From Thiocapsa imhoffii (GTDB taxonomy: Bacteria; Pseudomonadota; Gammaproteobacteria; Chromatiales; Chromatiaceae): a DNA stretch of 64,000 nt. The translations under genes were made by a program, and so were the position numbers. A model generated the notes under the pieces. That model saw only the letters and a program-made list of their open reading frames with translations, did not search any database and was not told the DNA's origin. The stretch is taken from positions 1 through 64,000 of the forward strand of contig NZ_NRSD01000024.1 in assembly GCF_016583985.1 (NCBI RefSeq), read 5' to 3'. Shown one piece after another: positions 52,126 to 61,423 of this stretch (position 1 is the stretch's first letter; every line of letters begins with the position of its first letter).

Positions 52126-52539
52126 GATGCGCCCTCGCTGGCAAGGCGGTGGTTGGAGGCTGGGGTGACCACCGCAAACATGTGGGTGCTGAATCGGTCA
52201 GCCCCAACTCTACAGCCTGCAACCCTGTGTGCAACAGCGTTCAGAATCCGGTTATCCAAGGTGAGGACCTTGCCGAGGGCTGGGCGCTCTCGGCGGTAGT
52301 GGGTTAGAGCGCAGCGCGTCGACTGATCACCGGGCCAACACCTGGGCGCTGGAAAACGAAAGGTCGAATGGCGCATGCGCCAGCCGTTCACTTGCGTCCT
52401 CCCGCTGCACTCGCTACCCTGATTTCAGTGAGAGATTCAAATGGTTGACACCCGTCGGTGGCGAACGAGGCGGCGCGGTGACCCATCAGGGCGCAATCTT
52501 TCGCCCGTTCGCGCTATTCTCTTCGTTCAGCGAGGTATC
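52126..52539. other. Divergent intergenic region before the MscS-like gene
   Basis: About 415 bases with both leaders. Frames of up to 106 codons on both strands look like shadows. No strong hairpin or consensus promoter is seen. Confidence 0.4.
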
Positions 52540-54267
52540 ATGCCCCGATTACTCCCGCTCCCGCGACATCTTGCCCACTGTCTCCTGCTCCTCCTGATCG
52601 GCTCCCCCCTCGGCACGATCGCCGAGGATGTGCCACCGACCGCACCCCTGTTGCCGCCTGCGCCGGCGCCCTTCGCGCATCCACTCGAAACGCGTGAATA
52701 TGCCGCGCTGCAATCACTCGAGGCCTTGGACAAGGCGCTCAGCAGTCAAGAGCGGCAGGTCAATGAGATTCAACGGCGCCTGATTGCCGCAGAAGATGAT
52801 GTAACGCGACAAGCGCTCGCGGATGATCTGCGGGAATCCAGGGAGCAGCTTGCCGATCAGCGATTGCAGTTCGAGCGGTTTGCGCTCGAGATCGATCTGC
52901 GCCCCTTCATGGGCGTGACCGAACAACCGTTCGACTGGCAAGAGGAGCTGAGCAAGCTGCTCAAGCCGATCCTCGCGGAACTCGAGAGCGCAACGGCGGA
53001 GTCGCGAGAGATCGGCAACCTGCGCGCCGAGCTGAAACAAGTCAGAGAACGGAAAGAACTGGCGGAGCAGGCAGTGGCACGCCTAGAGCGCTTGCTCGGG
53101 GAGGCCCCTTCCGAGGCGTTGCGCCTGCGTCTTGAAGAGCGCCTGGAGTACTGGCAACGCATCGCAAGAGATAGCGCAAACAACTACACCGCGCTCGACC
53201 TGCAACTCCAGAATCGCCTCGAACAGCGACAGTCGGTCTTGGATGAAACCACGGCCTATGCCCGGAACTTCTTTCAGACCCGGGGCATGAATCTGGTGCT
53301 TGCGGTCACTGCATTCAGTGTCGTGTTCTTTGGGGTGCGCGCCATCTCATCGCTGGTATCCCGCTTGCTGGTGTCGAGAGCGACTGATCAGGCCGCCGGC
53401 GCGCGTTTCAGTGGCCGTCTGACGACCTTGTTGCTCCATGTGTTCAGCGTCCTCGGTGGGCTGATCGCCATGATGCTGGTGTTCAACATGGCCGGCGATT
53501 GGTTCATGCTCGGCATCATCATTATCTTCCTGATCGGAATCGGTTGGGCCAGTATCAAGACCTTGCCCAGTCAGATTGAAACCGTGAAGCTGGTGTTGAA
53601 CATTGGCACCGTGCGCGAGGGTGAGCGCCTAGAGTTCAACGGGGTGCCCTACCATGTGGAGGTCCTCGGCTTCAGTGTGCGCCTGGTCAATCCAAGACTC
53701 GACGGGGGGGTTCAAGAACTGCCAGTGAAGGCGCTGGTCGGTCTTCATTCCCGTCCGCACGGTGCCGAGGAGGCTTGGTTTCCAACCTATCGCGGTGATT
53801 GGATCGAACTGGCGGATGGTCGGATCGGCCAGGTCGTGCGGCAGAGCCCGAGCGCGGTCCACCTGGGCGAACTCGGTGGCGCGGATGTCGTCTACCCAAC
53901 CGCCGTGTTCGTGGGCCTGTGTCCGCGGCGTCTCTCCGAACGATTCCGACTCGTCTCGCGCTTCGCGATCGACTACCAACACCAGGCGCTCGCGGCTAGC
54001 GAGATCCCAGCGCGAATGCAAGAGCGCCTGGTCGAGAAGTTGCCCGAGGTGGTTGCATCCGATCGGATTCAGGCGATCCGAGTGCATTTGGAATCGGTTG
54101 CCGACGCCTCGATCAACTATCTGATCCATGTGGATCTGAAGGGCGACGCCGTTCCAGACAGCCCCAGGATCAAGGATGCTATTCAGCGTCTGCTCATGGG
54201 TGTCTGTCACGAGCATGCCTGGCGGCTGCCCGCCACCCCGATTCATCTCCTGCGGGACTCGGACTGA
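52540..54267 (+). CDS. MscS-family mechanosensitive channel with long periplasmic coiled coil
   Basis: A 575-aa protein: signal peptide (LLLLLIGSPLGTIAE), a periplasmic coiled-coil region (about residues 40-235, many Glu/Arg/Leu), TM segments from about 245 (MNLVLAVTAFSVVFFGV), a second (LTTLLLHVFSVLGGL), a third (FMLGIIIIFLIGIGWA), then a cytoplasmic MscS-like beta domain. The pore helix is less clear than in E. coli MscS. It releases solutes at low osmotic pressure. ATG 52540 is chosen because it gives a clean signal peptide. Confidence 0.82.
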   Translation: MPRLLPLPRHLAHCLLLLLIGSPLGTIAEDVPPTAPLLPPAPAPFAHPLETREYAALQSLEALDKALSSQERQVNEIQRRLIAAEDDVTRQALADDLRESREQLADQRLQFERFALEIDLRPFMGVTEQPFDWQEELSKLLKPILAELESATAESREIGNLRAELKQVRERKELAEQAVARLERLLGEAPSEALRLRLEERLEYWQRIARDSANNYTALDLQLQNRLEQRQSVLDETTAYARNFFQTRGMNLVLAVTAFSVVFFGVRAISSLVSRLLVSRATDQAAGARFSGRLTTLLLHVFSVLGGLIAMMLVFNMAGDWFMLGIIIIFLIGIGWASIKTLPSQIETVKLVLNIGTVREGERLEFNGVPYHVEVLGFSVRLVNPRLDGGVQELPVKALVGLHSRPHGAEEAWFPTYRGDWIELADGRIGQVVRQSPSAVHLGELGGADVVYPTAVFVGLCPRRLSERFRLVSRFAIDYQHQALAASEIPARMQERLVEKLPEVVASDRIQAIRVHLESVADASINYLIHVDLKGDAVPDSPRIKDAIQRLLMGVCHEHAWRLPATPIHLLRDSD

Positions 54268-54332
54268 GGGCGCCTGCTCAAGCGGGGTCACTTCTCTAGC
54301 ACGGGAGATGTCCGCGACGCGCGCGGATCAGA

Positions 54333-54902
54333 TCATGCCGCTGGCGGCCTCTGACAAAAGCCCTGCGCGGGGACAGCAAGGGCGGCATTGAACCGACTCG
54401 ACATGTTTTGATAGGAAATGACCGCGGTGAGTTCGATGATGGCATCGTCATCGAAATGATCTTTGAGTCGTGCGAAGAGCGCGTCGTCGACCCCGCGATC
54501 CGAGTTGGTCATGGCCTCGGCATAAGCCAGTGCCGCCTTGACACGGTCGTCGAACAGCGCGGATTCCGCAGCCTGGTCCAGTGCGCTGAGTTGTGCCTCC
54601 GTGACCCCTTGCCGCAATCCGCTTGCCCCGTTGATATCGACACAGAACGCGCACCAGGTGAGCTGGGAGACACGGACCCGCAGCAGGGATCGCAGTGCCG
54701 GCTCGATCGGCGAGCGCCGGCGCTCGAGCGCGGCGTAGAGGAATGACAGGGCCGCGAAGACCCTCGGGGTGCGACCCCAAAGGCGCGCGGGCTCCAGTTC
54801 GCATCCGTAGCGACGACGCTGATTGGCCAGAAAGATCCGGACATACCAAGGGAATCGGTGCGCGGTATCGGTCATGACGCGCTGTGGTGGATGTTGATTC
54901 AT
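54333..54902 (-). CDS. AhpD-like / carboxymuconolactone decarboxylase-family protein
   Basis: A 189-aa protein of the AhpD-like fold. The redox pair is CAFCVDINGASG, and the helix AALAYAEAMTN is typical of the fold. AhpD-like proteins are peroxide-reducing or decarboxylase-like enzymes; the CxxC pair favours a redox role. ATG 54902 is chosen from several in-frame options (GTG 54962, ATG 54875). It is convergent with the MscS gene. Confidence 0.82.
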   Translation of the reverse strand: MNQHPPQRVMTDTAHRFPWYVRIFLANQRRRYGCELEPARLWGRTPRVFAALSFLYAALERRRSPIEPALRSLLRVRVSQLTWCAFCVDINGASGLRQGVTEAQLSALDQAAESALFDDRVKAALAYAEAMTNSDRGVDDALFARLKDHFDDDAIIELTAVISYQNMSSRFNAALAVPAQGFCQRPPAA

Positions 54903-54962
54903 CGCGGGTACTGAGCCTCCGGTCAGGCCTGCATCAGTGAACGCACGGTCAAGGGGATTCAC

Positions 54963-55348
54963 CTGGACAGGACCGTCGCGTCATGGATCAGCCCATCATA
55001 GGCGGTGATCATGCCCATGACGAGCGCGCGGAGAATCCGCCAGCCATCCATCTCATCCATTGATCAACCCTCGCGCCTGCCGACTGCCGTCCACCTCGGC
55101 CCGCCCCCCGGCGATGATCTCGCGATCTTCTTTCCACAGGCTCAATCTGTGAGCCACCCCCCATGCTACAACGGCTCATCGATCGCAGTGTCGATCTGTG
55201 ATCAGGCTGTTCTCGAACGCTTCCTCAGCGCTTGCGGGTCATGAGTCCGACCTGCATGCAAGACCATGCCCCGCGGTGCCGGATCTGATCCGGGTCCCCG
55301 AACAACGGCAAGGTTTGCGCATTCGCGCCAGAGAGCGGTTGGCCGTTC
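54963..55348. other. Region before the Cas3-like gene
   Basis: About 385 bases. No gene or CRISPR repeat is seen. The frame of the Cas3-like gene is open about 20 codons upstream of its ATG (after a TGA) but has no other start codon, so the ATG at 55349 is probably right. Confidence 0.45.
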
Positions 55349-57733
55349 ATGGAGGTCCTGGAGATGCTCTACGCCACACGTTTGTCCGCTGATGGTCCGC
55401 TGGCCAAGACATTCGAGGCGCACGCCGTGGATGTCCTGCGGGCCGCCTTGTCACTTTTCGTCGAGCACTCCAGCCATCCGAGCCCCCTTGGCGAGGCGTG
55501 GATGCGGTTCTTTCGTATCCCCCCCGAGCGTTGGCCAGTCTTGCGCCTGAATCTGATTGCGGGGGCCTTGTTGAAAGATATCGGCAAGGCCAGCGTGAGC
55601 CATCAAGAGGCCGTGCTCCATGGGCGGGCGAGCGCGACACCCCTGCGTCATGAGCAGATCAGTGCCTTGATCCTGTCCCGACCGGCGTTTCGTGATTGGC
55701 TGGCGATGAATCCGCTGTTGCGGCCGGATTGCCTCATCAGTGCAATCGCCGCGCATCGCCTGAAACCCTTGAATCTGAGCAGGACGGGGCGATGCGACGC
55801 ACAGGAGACAGCTCATGGTGTGCGCGAGCCGGGTTGCTTGGTTGTGGGGCGCCCGGAGACCTTGCGCAATTTTTTCGACTACGTCTCGAATTATCTCGAT
55901 TTGCCCAAGGCACCAACCGTTCCGACGCTCTGGACCTGGGACCATCGGCGCGGCACTGACCTGAATCAGGCTGTTGCCGCACTGGAGAAGACGATCCTGA
56001 AGACCCCAACCGAGTGCGAGCCCATCCTCTCGGCGCTCACGATGGCCCTGATCGCCGCCGATACGGTTGCGGCATGTTTGCCGCGTGACCAACTCGAGGT
56101 CGAGTCCTGGCTCGCCGAGACCTTCCACCACGCACCCGCGCACGTGGCGCGGCCTGACCGGTCACGCTGGCATGCCGCCGGGTGCGCGGTTCGCGAGGCG
56201 CCGCGTTCGCCGATGGCGCCAGGGACACCAGGGCCGGTCGTGCGATCCTCCGCGGCTACGGGTCGGGCCACGCGAGCGCTTTTGCTCGAGTCCAACCGTG
56301 CGCAACGCACGCAGGAGATCGCACGCTGGGTGCAGGATCGGCTCGGCGGCAGGTCAGCACGGCGGGTTTGGTTTCTCGAGCCGATCGTCATGAATGATGT
56401 GCAAGGAGGGGCCGACCTGCTACTCGAGACATCGCCACTGGGCGCGGACGCGGCGTGCTCTGGGTCCCAAGCGGCCGATCGTCTGCTTGGTCTCTTCGCA
56501 AATCCCGCGGATCATCCGTCCGAGCGTCATGAGGCGTATCAGGCCCGTCTCTTCGCACTGCGGCTCTGGGGGCGGCACGCGATCACCACCTCGCTGGATC
56601 AGGTGCTTGGGCTGCTCGAGCGGGACTACCGCAGTGCCTGCCTGCTGCCGCTGCTGGTCGACAGCATCCTCGTCGTCGGGGTCGAAGGGCTTGATCAGCG
56701 TCGTTTCCTCAGCCTGACGCGCTTCCTCGACACCTTTGATCTGCCCTTGCTCGCGGTGGCATCGCATCTCTCGACAGAGCGTGTCGAGCGCCTCGTGGCG
56801 GCGGGTTTGGCGGTTGTTCCACGCGCATCCCGGGCCCGCCGCGCCGATTGGCGCCAGACGCGCCGGCCCCGTTATCGCATCGCGGCGGTTGCCGATGCGG
56901 GTGCGGCGAAGGAACTCGCCGAGAGGGCGCTGAGGCGCCGTGCACGCGTGCTCTGGGTCGTCAATGACGTCGAGCGCTGTCAGGCCCTGGCGGAACAGCT
57001 GCAAGCCCATGACCCAGTCTGCTACCACAGTCGCTTCCGAGGCGCGGATCGGGAACGACGCGCCGCTGAAATGATCCGGTGGTGCGCGAGTGATCGGGGG
57101 CCGCTGCTGCTGCTCGCCAGTCCCCTGTGCGAGATCAGTCTGGATCTCGATGTGGATGTTTTGATCAGTGAGGAGACACGGCTCGACGCACTGATTCGCC
57201 GCATGGCACATTGCCGTCGAACCGGCGGGGCGACATCGTCCCTCGGCGAGGTGTTCGTCTATCCCATCGCCGACCCCCGGATCGTTGCCTCATGCCGGCA
57301 ACTCCTCGACACCGCCGGGCGGACTCGGGTCTTGAGTCGTGCCGACCTCGAGGTGCAACTCGCGCGGGAGGCATGGGAGTTGACGTCGGCTCATCCGGCG
57401 GCACCGCCGCATCGATTCCAATGGCAACGCCAGCGCGACGCGTGCGCCTGGAAACGGACGGGGCTGGCTTCTGGGGGCGAGGAGGACAGCGTCTTGTCGG
57501 TGCTCGATCAGGATGTCACCCGTTGGCGGCCGGGACGGGAAGATCTCCTCGTCCCGGTTCCACGCGCCCTGACCCGCCCCGACGACCGCTTGCCCAGTCA
57601 TTTACGCTTGGCGCCCGCGAGTCATTATTGCGCCCGACTGGGATTCCGTCGCAGTCCGCCAGAAGCTGTCGCGCGCCAAATCGTCTCTGGCGGCAGCGTC
57701 ACTGCCGAGAGTCGCGTCACGTCGCTGCGCTGA
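55349..57733 (+). CDS. Cas3-like HD/helicase protein with eroded catalytic motifs
   Basis: A full-length 794-aa protein with the plan of Cas3. HD part: His24 in FEAHAVDVL, GALLKDIGKAS where the HD pair reads KD (Lys76-Asp77), His101 in LRHEQISAL, His136 in AAHRLK. Helicase N-part: the Walker A position reads SAATGRATRALL without the G-K-T, then TTSLDQVLGLLERDY and VVGVEGLDQ where a DExH box is expected. Helicase C-part: LWVVNDVERCQALAEQL, YHSRFRGADRERR, SPLCEISLDLDVDVLISE, and LIRRMAHCRRTGG in place of the QRxGRxxR motif. Each motif position is recognisable but the catalytic residues are changed. No cas genes or CRISPR array lie nearby. Confidence 0.72.
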   Translation: MEVLEMLYATRLSADGPLAKTFEAHAVDVLRAALSLFVEHSSHPSPLGEAWMRFFRIPPERWPVLRLNLIAGALLKDIGKASVSHQEAVLHGRASATPLRHEQISALILSRPAFRDWLAMNPLLRPDCLISAIAAHRLKPLNLSRTGRCDAQETAHGVREPGCLVVGRPETLRNFFDYVSNYLDLPKAPTVPTLWTWDHRRGTDLNQAVAALEKTILKTPTECEPILSALTMALIAADTVAACLPRDQLEVESWLAETFHHAPAHVARPDRSRWHAAGCAVREAPRSPMAPGTPGPVVRSSAATGRATRALLLESNRAQRTQEIARWVQDRLGGRSARRVWFLEPIVMNDVQGGADLLLETSPLGADAACSGSQAADRLLGLFANPADHPSERHEAYQARLFALRLWGRHAITTSLDQVLGLLERDYRSACLLPLLVDSILVVGVEGLDQRRFLSLTRFLDTFDLPLLAVASHLSTERVERLVAAGLAVVPRASRARRADWRQTRRPRYRIAAVADAGAAKELAERALRRRARVLWVVNDVERCQALAEQLQAHDPVCYHSRFRGADRERRAAEMIRWCASDRGPLLLLASPLCEISLDLDVDVLISEETRLDALIRRMAHCRRTGGATSSLGEVFVYPIADPRIVASCRQLLDTAGRTRVLSRADLEVQLAREAWELTSAHPAAPPHRFQWQRQRDACAWKRTGLASGGEEDSVLSVLDQDVTRWRPGREDLLVPVPRALTRPDDRLPSHLRLAPASHYCARLGFRRSPPEAVARQIVSGGSVTAESRVTSLR

Positions 57734-57828
57734 GGCTCGCGTTGCGAACGCACCAACCGACGTCCGGAGCACGGCGCTCGGAGACATCACCGGAGCACTG
57801 GCAAATCCGGCAGGCGAGGCGGGCCTGC

Positions 57829-57987
57829 TCAGGTCTCGTTCTGATCTGTCTCAGGCGCATCAGTCGCGGACGACTCAGGGCGGTGTTGCGTGCGTCCTGA
57901 GGCGATGAACTGCCGGTAGACCAGCCAGCCCGCGAGGGCCATGAAACCGAAGAACTCGATCCCTTTCAATAGATTCGCATCCATCAT
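57829..57987 (-). CDS. 52-aa single-span membrane protein
   Basis: Starts at ATG 57987 with a GGAG ribosome site 6 bp away. The product is MMDANLLKGIEFFGF, a TM helix to about residue 25 (MALAGWLVYRQF), then a polar tail of Ser, Thr, Glu and Asp. Small single-TM proteins often accompany multiheme cytochromes and quinone-interacting modules. It lies downstream of the cupin on the same strand as the octaheme/cytochrome b genes. Confidence 0.62.
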   Translation of the reverse strand: MMDANLLKGIEFFGFMALAGWLVYRQFIASGRTQHRPESSATDAPETDQNET

Positions 57988-58101
57988 ATGGGACTCCGAT
58001 GATAAGGTTCACGGCTGCCGCAACCGTCCGAGGAGGAACCGCGCGGGTCGGTTGAATGCGCGCTCGGGAGGCGGGAGGGCAGCATAGCGTTTGCACAGGC
58101 G

Positions 58102-58533
58102 CTAGCGACAGGGGGTAAGCGTGGGGCTGGTGGTCTCCTCGCGCTTGCCCGTCGGTTCATAGGGCCGCACGGTCTCCTGCTCATTGGCCGTATTGCGCGC
58201 CACGATGGCCAGGGCCGGTTCGGTGTTGCTCAGATTGCGGGGCTGGTGTGGGACATCGGCGGGAATATAGATGAAATCACCCGCATGATTGACCTGGGTG
58301 TGACGAAGCTGTTCGCCATAGCGCGTTTCCACGTCACCTTGAAGCAGATAAATAGCGGTTTCGAAACCGAGATGCAGGTGCGGTTCGGCTTGGCCTCCAG
58401 GGGGGATGACCACCAGATTCATCGAAATCCCCAGAGACCCTGCAGTCAATTCGGAGATCCCGACGAAATTCGGAAGCCGCTGGAGCGTCTCCGCCGGAAC
58501 AGTCGGTCGGACCGTCACGATATCTGAACTCAT
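58102..58533 (-). CDS. Cupin-2 domain protein
   Basis: A 143-aa single-domain cupin. The first motif is in PPGGQAEPHLHLGFETAIYLLQGDVE (with His-x-His and Glu), the second in AGDFIYIPADVPHQPRN with its metal His. Likely binds Fe, Mn or Zn; substrate unknown. It is on the minus strand with the octaheme and cytochrome b genes but 220 bp downstream of the latter. Confidence 0.83.
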   Translation of the reverse strand: MSSDIVTVRPTVPAETLQRLPNFVGISELTAGSLGISMNLVVIPPGGQAEPHLHLGFETAIYLLQGDVETRYGEQLRHTQVNHAGDFIYIPADVPHQPRNLSNTEPALAIVARNTANEQETVRPYEPTGKREETTSPTLTPCR

Positions 58534-58753
58534 GATCGCATCGCTCCAGGTTGGGTGATGGTGTCAGTCCAATACCACGAGCGTGGCGGTCTGACGGTCC
58601 GACTTCAACTCTGGGTGCTCTGGAATCACCGGCGAATCCGCTGGGGGCGTTGGGCCGGGCCAGACACCGTGCGTGCGATTCCGGTCTGGTTGTTTGGCTG
58701 CCCGGGGGCGTCGCTCGAGCACCTCATCGGGGCCGAGCGCCAGCGCAATGGGT

Positions 58754-59410
58754 TCAGCGGATATCCTTCGGTTGGTCCTGGCGCAGATAGGCCTCTTCCT
58801 CCGGGGACAGGTCCACATCGTCGAACCCATTGATCATGGGCATCAGATGTTCACGAAACGAATGACCGATCGTGAGCATGTAGACATGGATCAGCACGAA
58901 GGCCAGGATCAGAAAGGCCGCGGCGGTGTGGATCATAGCGACGCCTTGCAGCCAGGTGGTCGCATTGGGGAGATCCCGCCAAGCAAAATAGAACAAGTAG
59001 GCCAAGCCCGTGATCCAGATGGCAGGAAACAGGACGATCTTGAGCATGAGGTAGGCGAGTGCCTGGAGCGGATTGTGCTTGCGCCAATAGGCCTTGCGAT
59101 AGGGGTGGCGTTCTCCCTTGAAGATGCCGTAACCGTAGAAACGCATGACCGCCCACATCCCGGAGAGCGATGGGATGAAATGTCGCCAAGTGCGAGTCGT
59201 GAACAACCAAAAGACACTGAAGGCCCAGAGCAGGAGTAGCGCGAGAGCGGCTGAGGTGTGCAGGGTGACGGCGTCCTCGAACGAGAAGAGGTCATGGAAA
59301 CCGTGGACCCCGAAGCCGGTGATCAACAGCAGCACGATCAAGAGCATCTGAGACCAATGCCAGAAGCGTTCGAAGAGGCTGAAGATTTTGACGCGATAGG
59401 TGGTGGTCAT
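58754..59410 (-). CDS. Cytochrome b/b6-like membrane subunit
   Basis: A 218-aa integral membrane diheme protein of the cytochrome b561/hydrogenase-b type, four TM helices with histidines (FERFWHWSQMLLIVLLLITG; LHTSAALALLLLWAFS; GVAMIHTAAAFLILAFVLIHVYM). It would exchange electrons between quinone and the octaheme cytochrome encoded upstream, whose stop codon overlaps this ATG by 4 bp. Confidence 0.85.
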   Translation of the reverse strand: MTTTYRVKIFSLFERFWHWSQMLLIVLLLITGFGVHGFHDLFSFEDAVTLHTSAALALLLLWAFSVFWLFTTRTWRHFIPSLSGMWAVMRFYGYGIFKGERHPYRKAYWRKHNPLQALAYLMLKIVLFPAIWITGLAYLFYFAWRDLPNATTWLQGVAMIHTAAAFLILAFVLIHVYMLTIGHSFREHLMPMINGFDDVDLSPEEEAYLRQDQPKDIR

Positions 59411-61068
59411 CCGTGGTGCCCCCCGTTGGACCCGTGAGTGGGCGAAAAGAAACGGACGAGCCCATGAATGAGAATACCGCCGAGCGTGCCCGCGATCAGT
59501 AATATCCCGATGAGGTCGATCCAGCGATTGCGGTCGCGGCCGGGAATATAGACCCCCGCGACCGTCGCGAGACGGCTGTCATGAGGCGTATGGCAGTCGC
59601 CACAGCCGAGCGCCTGTTCCTTCGGCACCACCATGTGTGTGATGGGCCACCAGGAAATGGTTTCGATGAAGCCAAACTCGCCCGAGTAGTCCAAGCCAAA
59701 ATCGGCCATCCCCTTCTCGATGGCGGCCGCCATGTCATAGTTGCCCCAATAGGCGGCCTCGGTTTCGCCCCAGAGATGGGTATAGACCAAGGTGCCGTTG
59801 ACTTGATCGAAGGGTTGCCAGGTCCGCATGCGTTTGAAGGGCCAGATGCGCGCGCGCGGGTCGTCTCGAGAACCAGAGAAGCCATTGATTTCGATCGATT
59901 CGGCTGCGGGATCAAAGCGCGTGTCGATGGTCGTGTAGCGCATCTGGCCGTCGAACCAGCCGTACTCGGGCGGGATGTTCTCGTCGAAGCGGAAATCGCC
60001 CTTGATCGATTTGTAGGTGTAGCGGTGATCACCGTTACCCTGGATGTAGCCTGCTTCGTGATAGCCCTCACCGTCGCGGGTGCGACCGGCGGTTCGCCAG
60101 TCCCATTCAGTAACCGTCGCGACGCCACCCCGGGCAAGCTCTGGAATATGGCAGGTCTGGCAGGCAATACTCTGCACGTGATCGTTCAGCTTGAAATTCG
60201 CGAGTGAATCAACTGGGTGTGGACTGAGTCCGTGGCAGGATTCACAGCTTGTGACATCGCGGCGCTGACCGGGCTTGCCGGGACCCTCGGTATCCTTCGC
60301 GATCACCTGATAGCGACTGCCGGCCCAGACATGTCGGTTGGTGATGTGGCAGGCGGTGCAGGCAAAGTTTAGCCCGTCGACACCCATGTGGACGTCGAGC
60401 GAGCGGGGAGGGGCCGTGAGAGCCGAGGAAAGGTCGCCGTGTTTCACGTTATCGCCGCCGCCACCGAAGAAATGACAGGCACCACAGTTGGCGCGCTGGG
60501 GCACGGTGACGCTTTGCGCGACCAGCGCAAGATCAATGGGCTGCTTGCCTTCGAACATCACGGCGCAGGCTTCGCCCCCCGAGCTATTGGGGACCTTGTA
60601 GTAGGTTCCGGTTGACTCGTGACACACCAGGCAATCGATGTTGGTCTCATCCGTGAAATCGAACTGCTCATCCTTCCAACCATAGCCCGCGTGACACTGC
60701 GCGCACATGCCCTCGTTGCCCCGGGCATTCGTACAAAAATTATTGATGAGGTGGCGTTTCCCGAGCTGTTGTCCGGTCTCCTCGTTGACATAGGACCAGG
60801 TCCAATGGACGTTCTTCATGAAGTGCGTGCCCGCCTCGGTATGACAGCTTAGACAGGCCACCGTCACCTCAGGCCCTGATGCAAACGGCCCTTGTAGGAC
60901 ATCGAATTTCGAGTGGTCGGCGGTGCCACCCCGCAGGGGTCCGGACACCTGTGGGGTCGGTTCGTCGGCAGCGGGAGGCGTCGGCCATTGGTCGCGCGCA
61001 TATGAGGTCCCTGCGCCGATGAGCACGAGGCAGCAGGCGAGGGCCATGACGAGGATGATGGGGCGCAT
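59407..61068 (-). CDS. Octaheme c-type cytochrome of the tetrathionate reductase (Otr)-type family
   Basis: A 553-aa periplasmic cytochrome. Signal peptide near residues 5-30 (ILVMALACCLVLIGAG). Eight CxxCH motifs are visible: CLSCH, CAQCH, CLVCH, CGACH, CTACH, CESCH, CQTCH, CGDCH. A C-terminal TM helix (IDLIGILLIAGTLGGILIHGLV) anchors it, unlike soluble Shewanella Otr. It likely reduces or oxidises a sulfur or nitrogen oxyanion (tetrathionate, nitrite or hydroxylamine in known Otr proteins). The stop overlaps the ATG of the cytochrome b gene, so they make one electron-transfer module. ATG 61068 gives the cleanest signal peptide. Confidence 0.85.
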   Translation of the reverse strand: MRPIILVMALACCLVLIGAGTSYARDQWPTPPAADEPTPQVSGPLRGGTADHSKFDVLQGPFASGPEVTVACLSCHTEAGTHFMKNVHWTWSYVNEETGQQLGKRHLINNFCTNARGNEGMCAQCHAGYGWKDEQFDFTDETNIDCLVCHESTGTYYKVPNSSGGEACAVMFEGKQPIDLALVAQSVTVPQRANCGACHFFGGGGDNVKHGDLSSALTAPPRSLDVHMGVDGLNFACTACHITNRHVWAGSRYQVIAKDTEGPGKPGQRRDVTSCESCHGLSPHPVDSLANFKLNDHVQSIACQTCHIPELARGGVATVTEWDWRTAGRTRDGEGYHEAGYIQGNGDHRYTYKSIKGDFRFDENIPPEYGWFDGQMRYTTIDTRFDPAAESIEINGFSGSRDDPRARIWPFKRMRTWQPFDQVNGTLVYTHLWGETEAAYWGNYDMAAAIEKGMADFGLDYSGEFGFIETISWWPITHMVVPKEQALGCGDCHTPHDSRLATVAGVYIPGRDRNRWIDLIGILLIAGTLGGILIHGLVRFFSPTHGSNGGHHG

Positions 61069-61423
61069 GAGGTTGCTCCGCGGTCGAGCTGGGCCACGCA
61101 AGGCCTACGTGGAGGTGCGGACATGCGATACCGCTGGCTGCCCACCTGTTGTCAGACCAGCGCAGTCTAGTGGAGAGTCCGCACTGTTTCTCTGACGACG
61201 CGCAATATCCGAGCACGTCGAGCGCGCTTGCCCGGTTCGCACATTCGTGCGGGGGCAACGACGTGTGAATGTCATGTCGGGTTCCCCCTGCTGGTGCAGG
61301 TGATCCCACGATGCCCCAATCTGGCGCGCTTCTTTCGAGTCTCTGGACGCCCTGCTAGACTGCCAGAGTGTCAGGTCAGTCTTGAAGCACGAGCCGACCT
61401 CTTGCTAGGTTGTCAACACCAGG
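61069..61423. other. Divergent intergenic region between the octaheme and corrinoid operons
   Basis: About 355 bases. It holds both leaders. No cobalamin riboswitch fold, ORF or strong hairpin is recognised. Confidence 0.4.

Noticed and set aside
54963..55348. CRISPR array next to the Cas3-like gene
   Set aside because: No regularly spaced direct repeat is present here or elsewhere near it.
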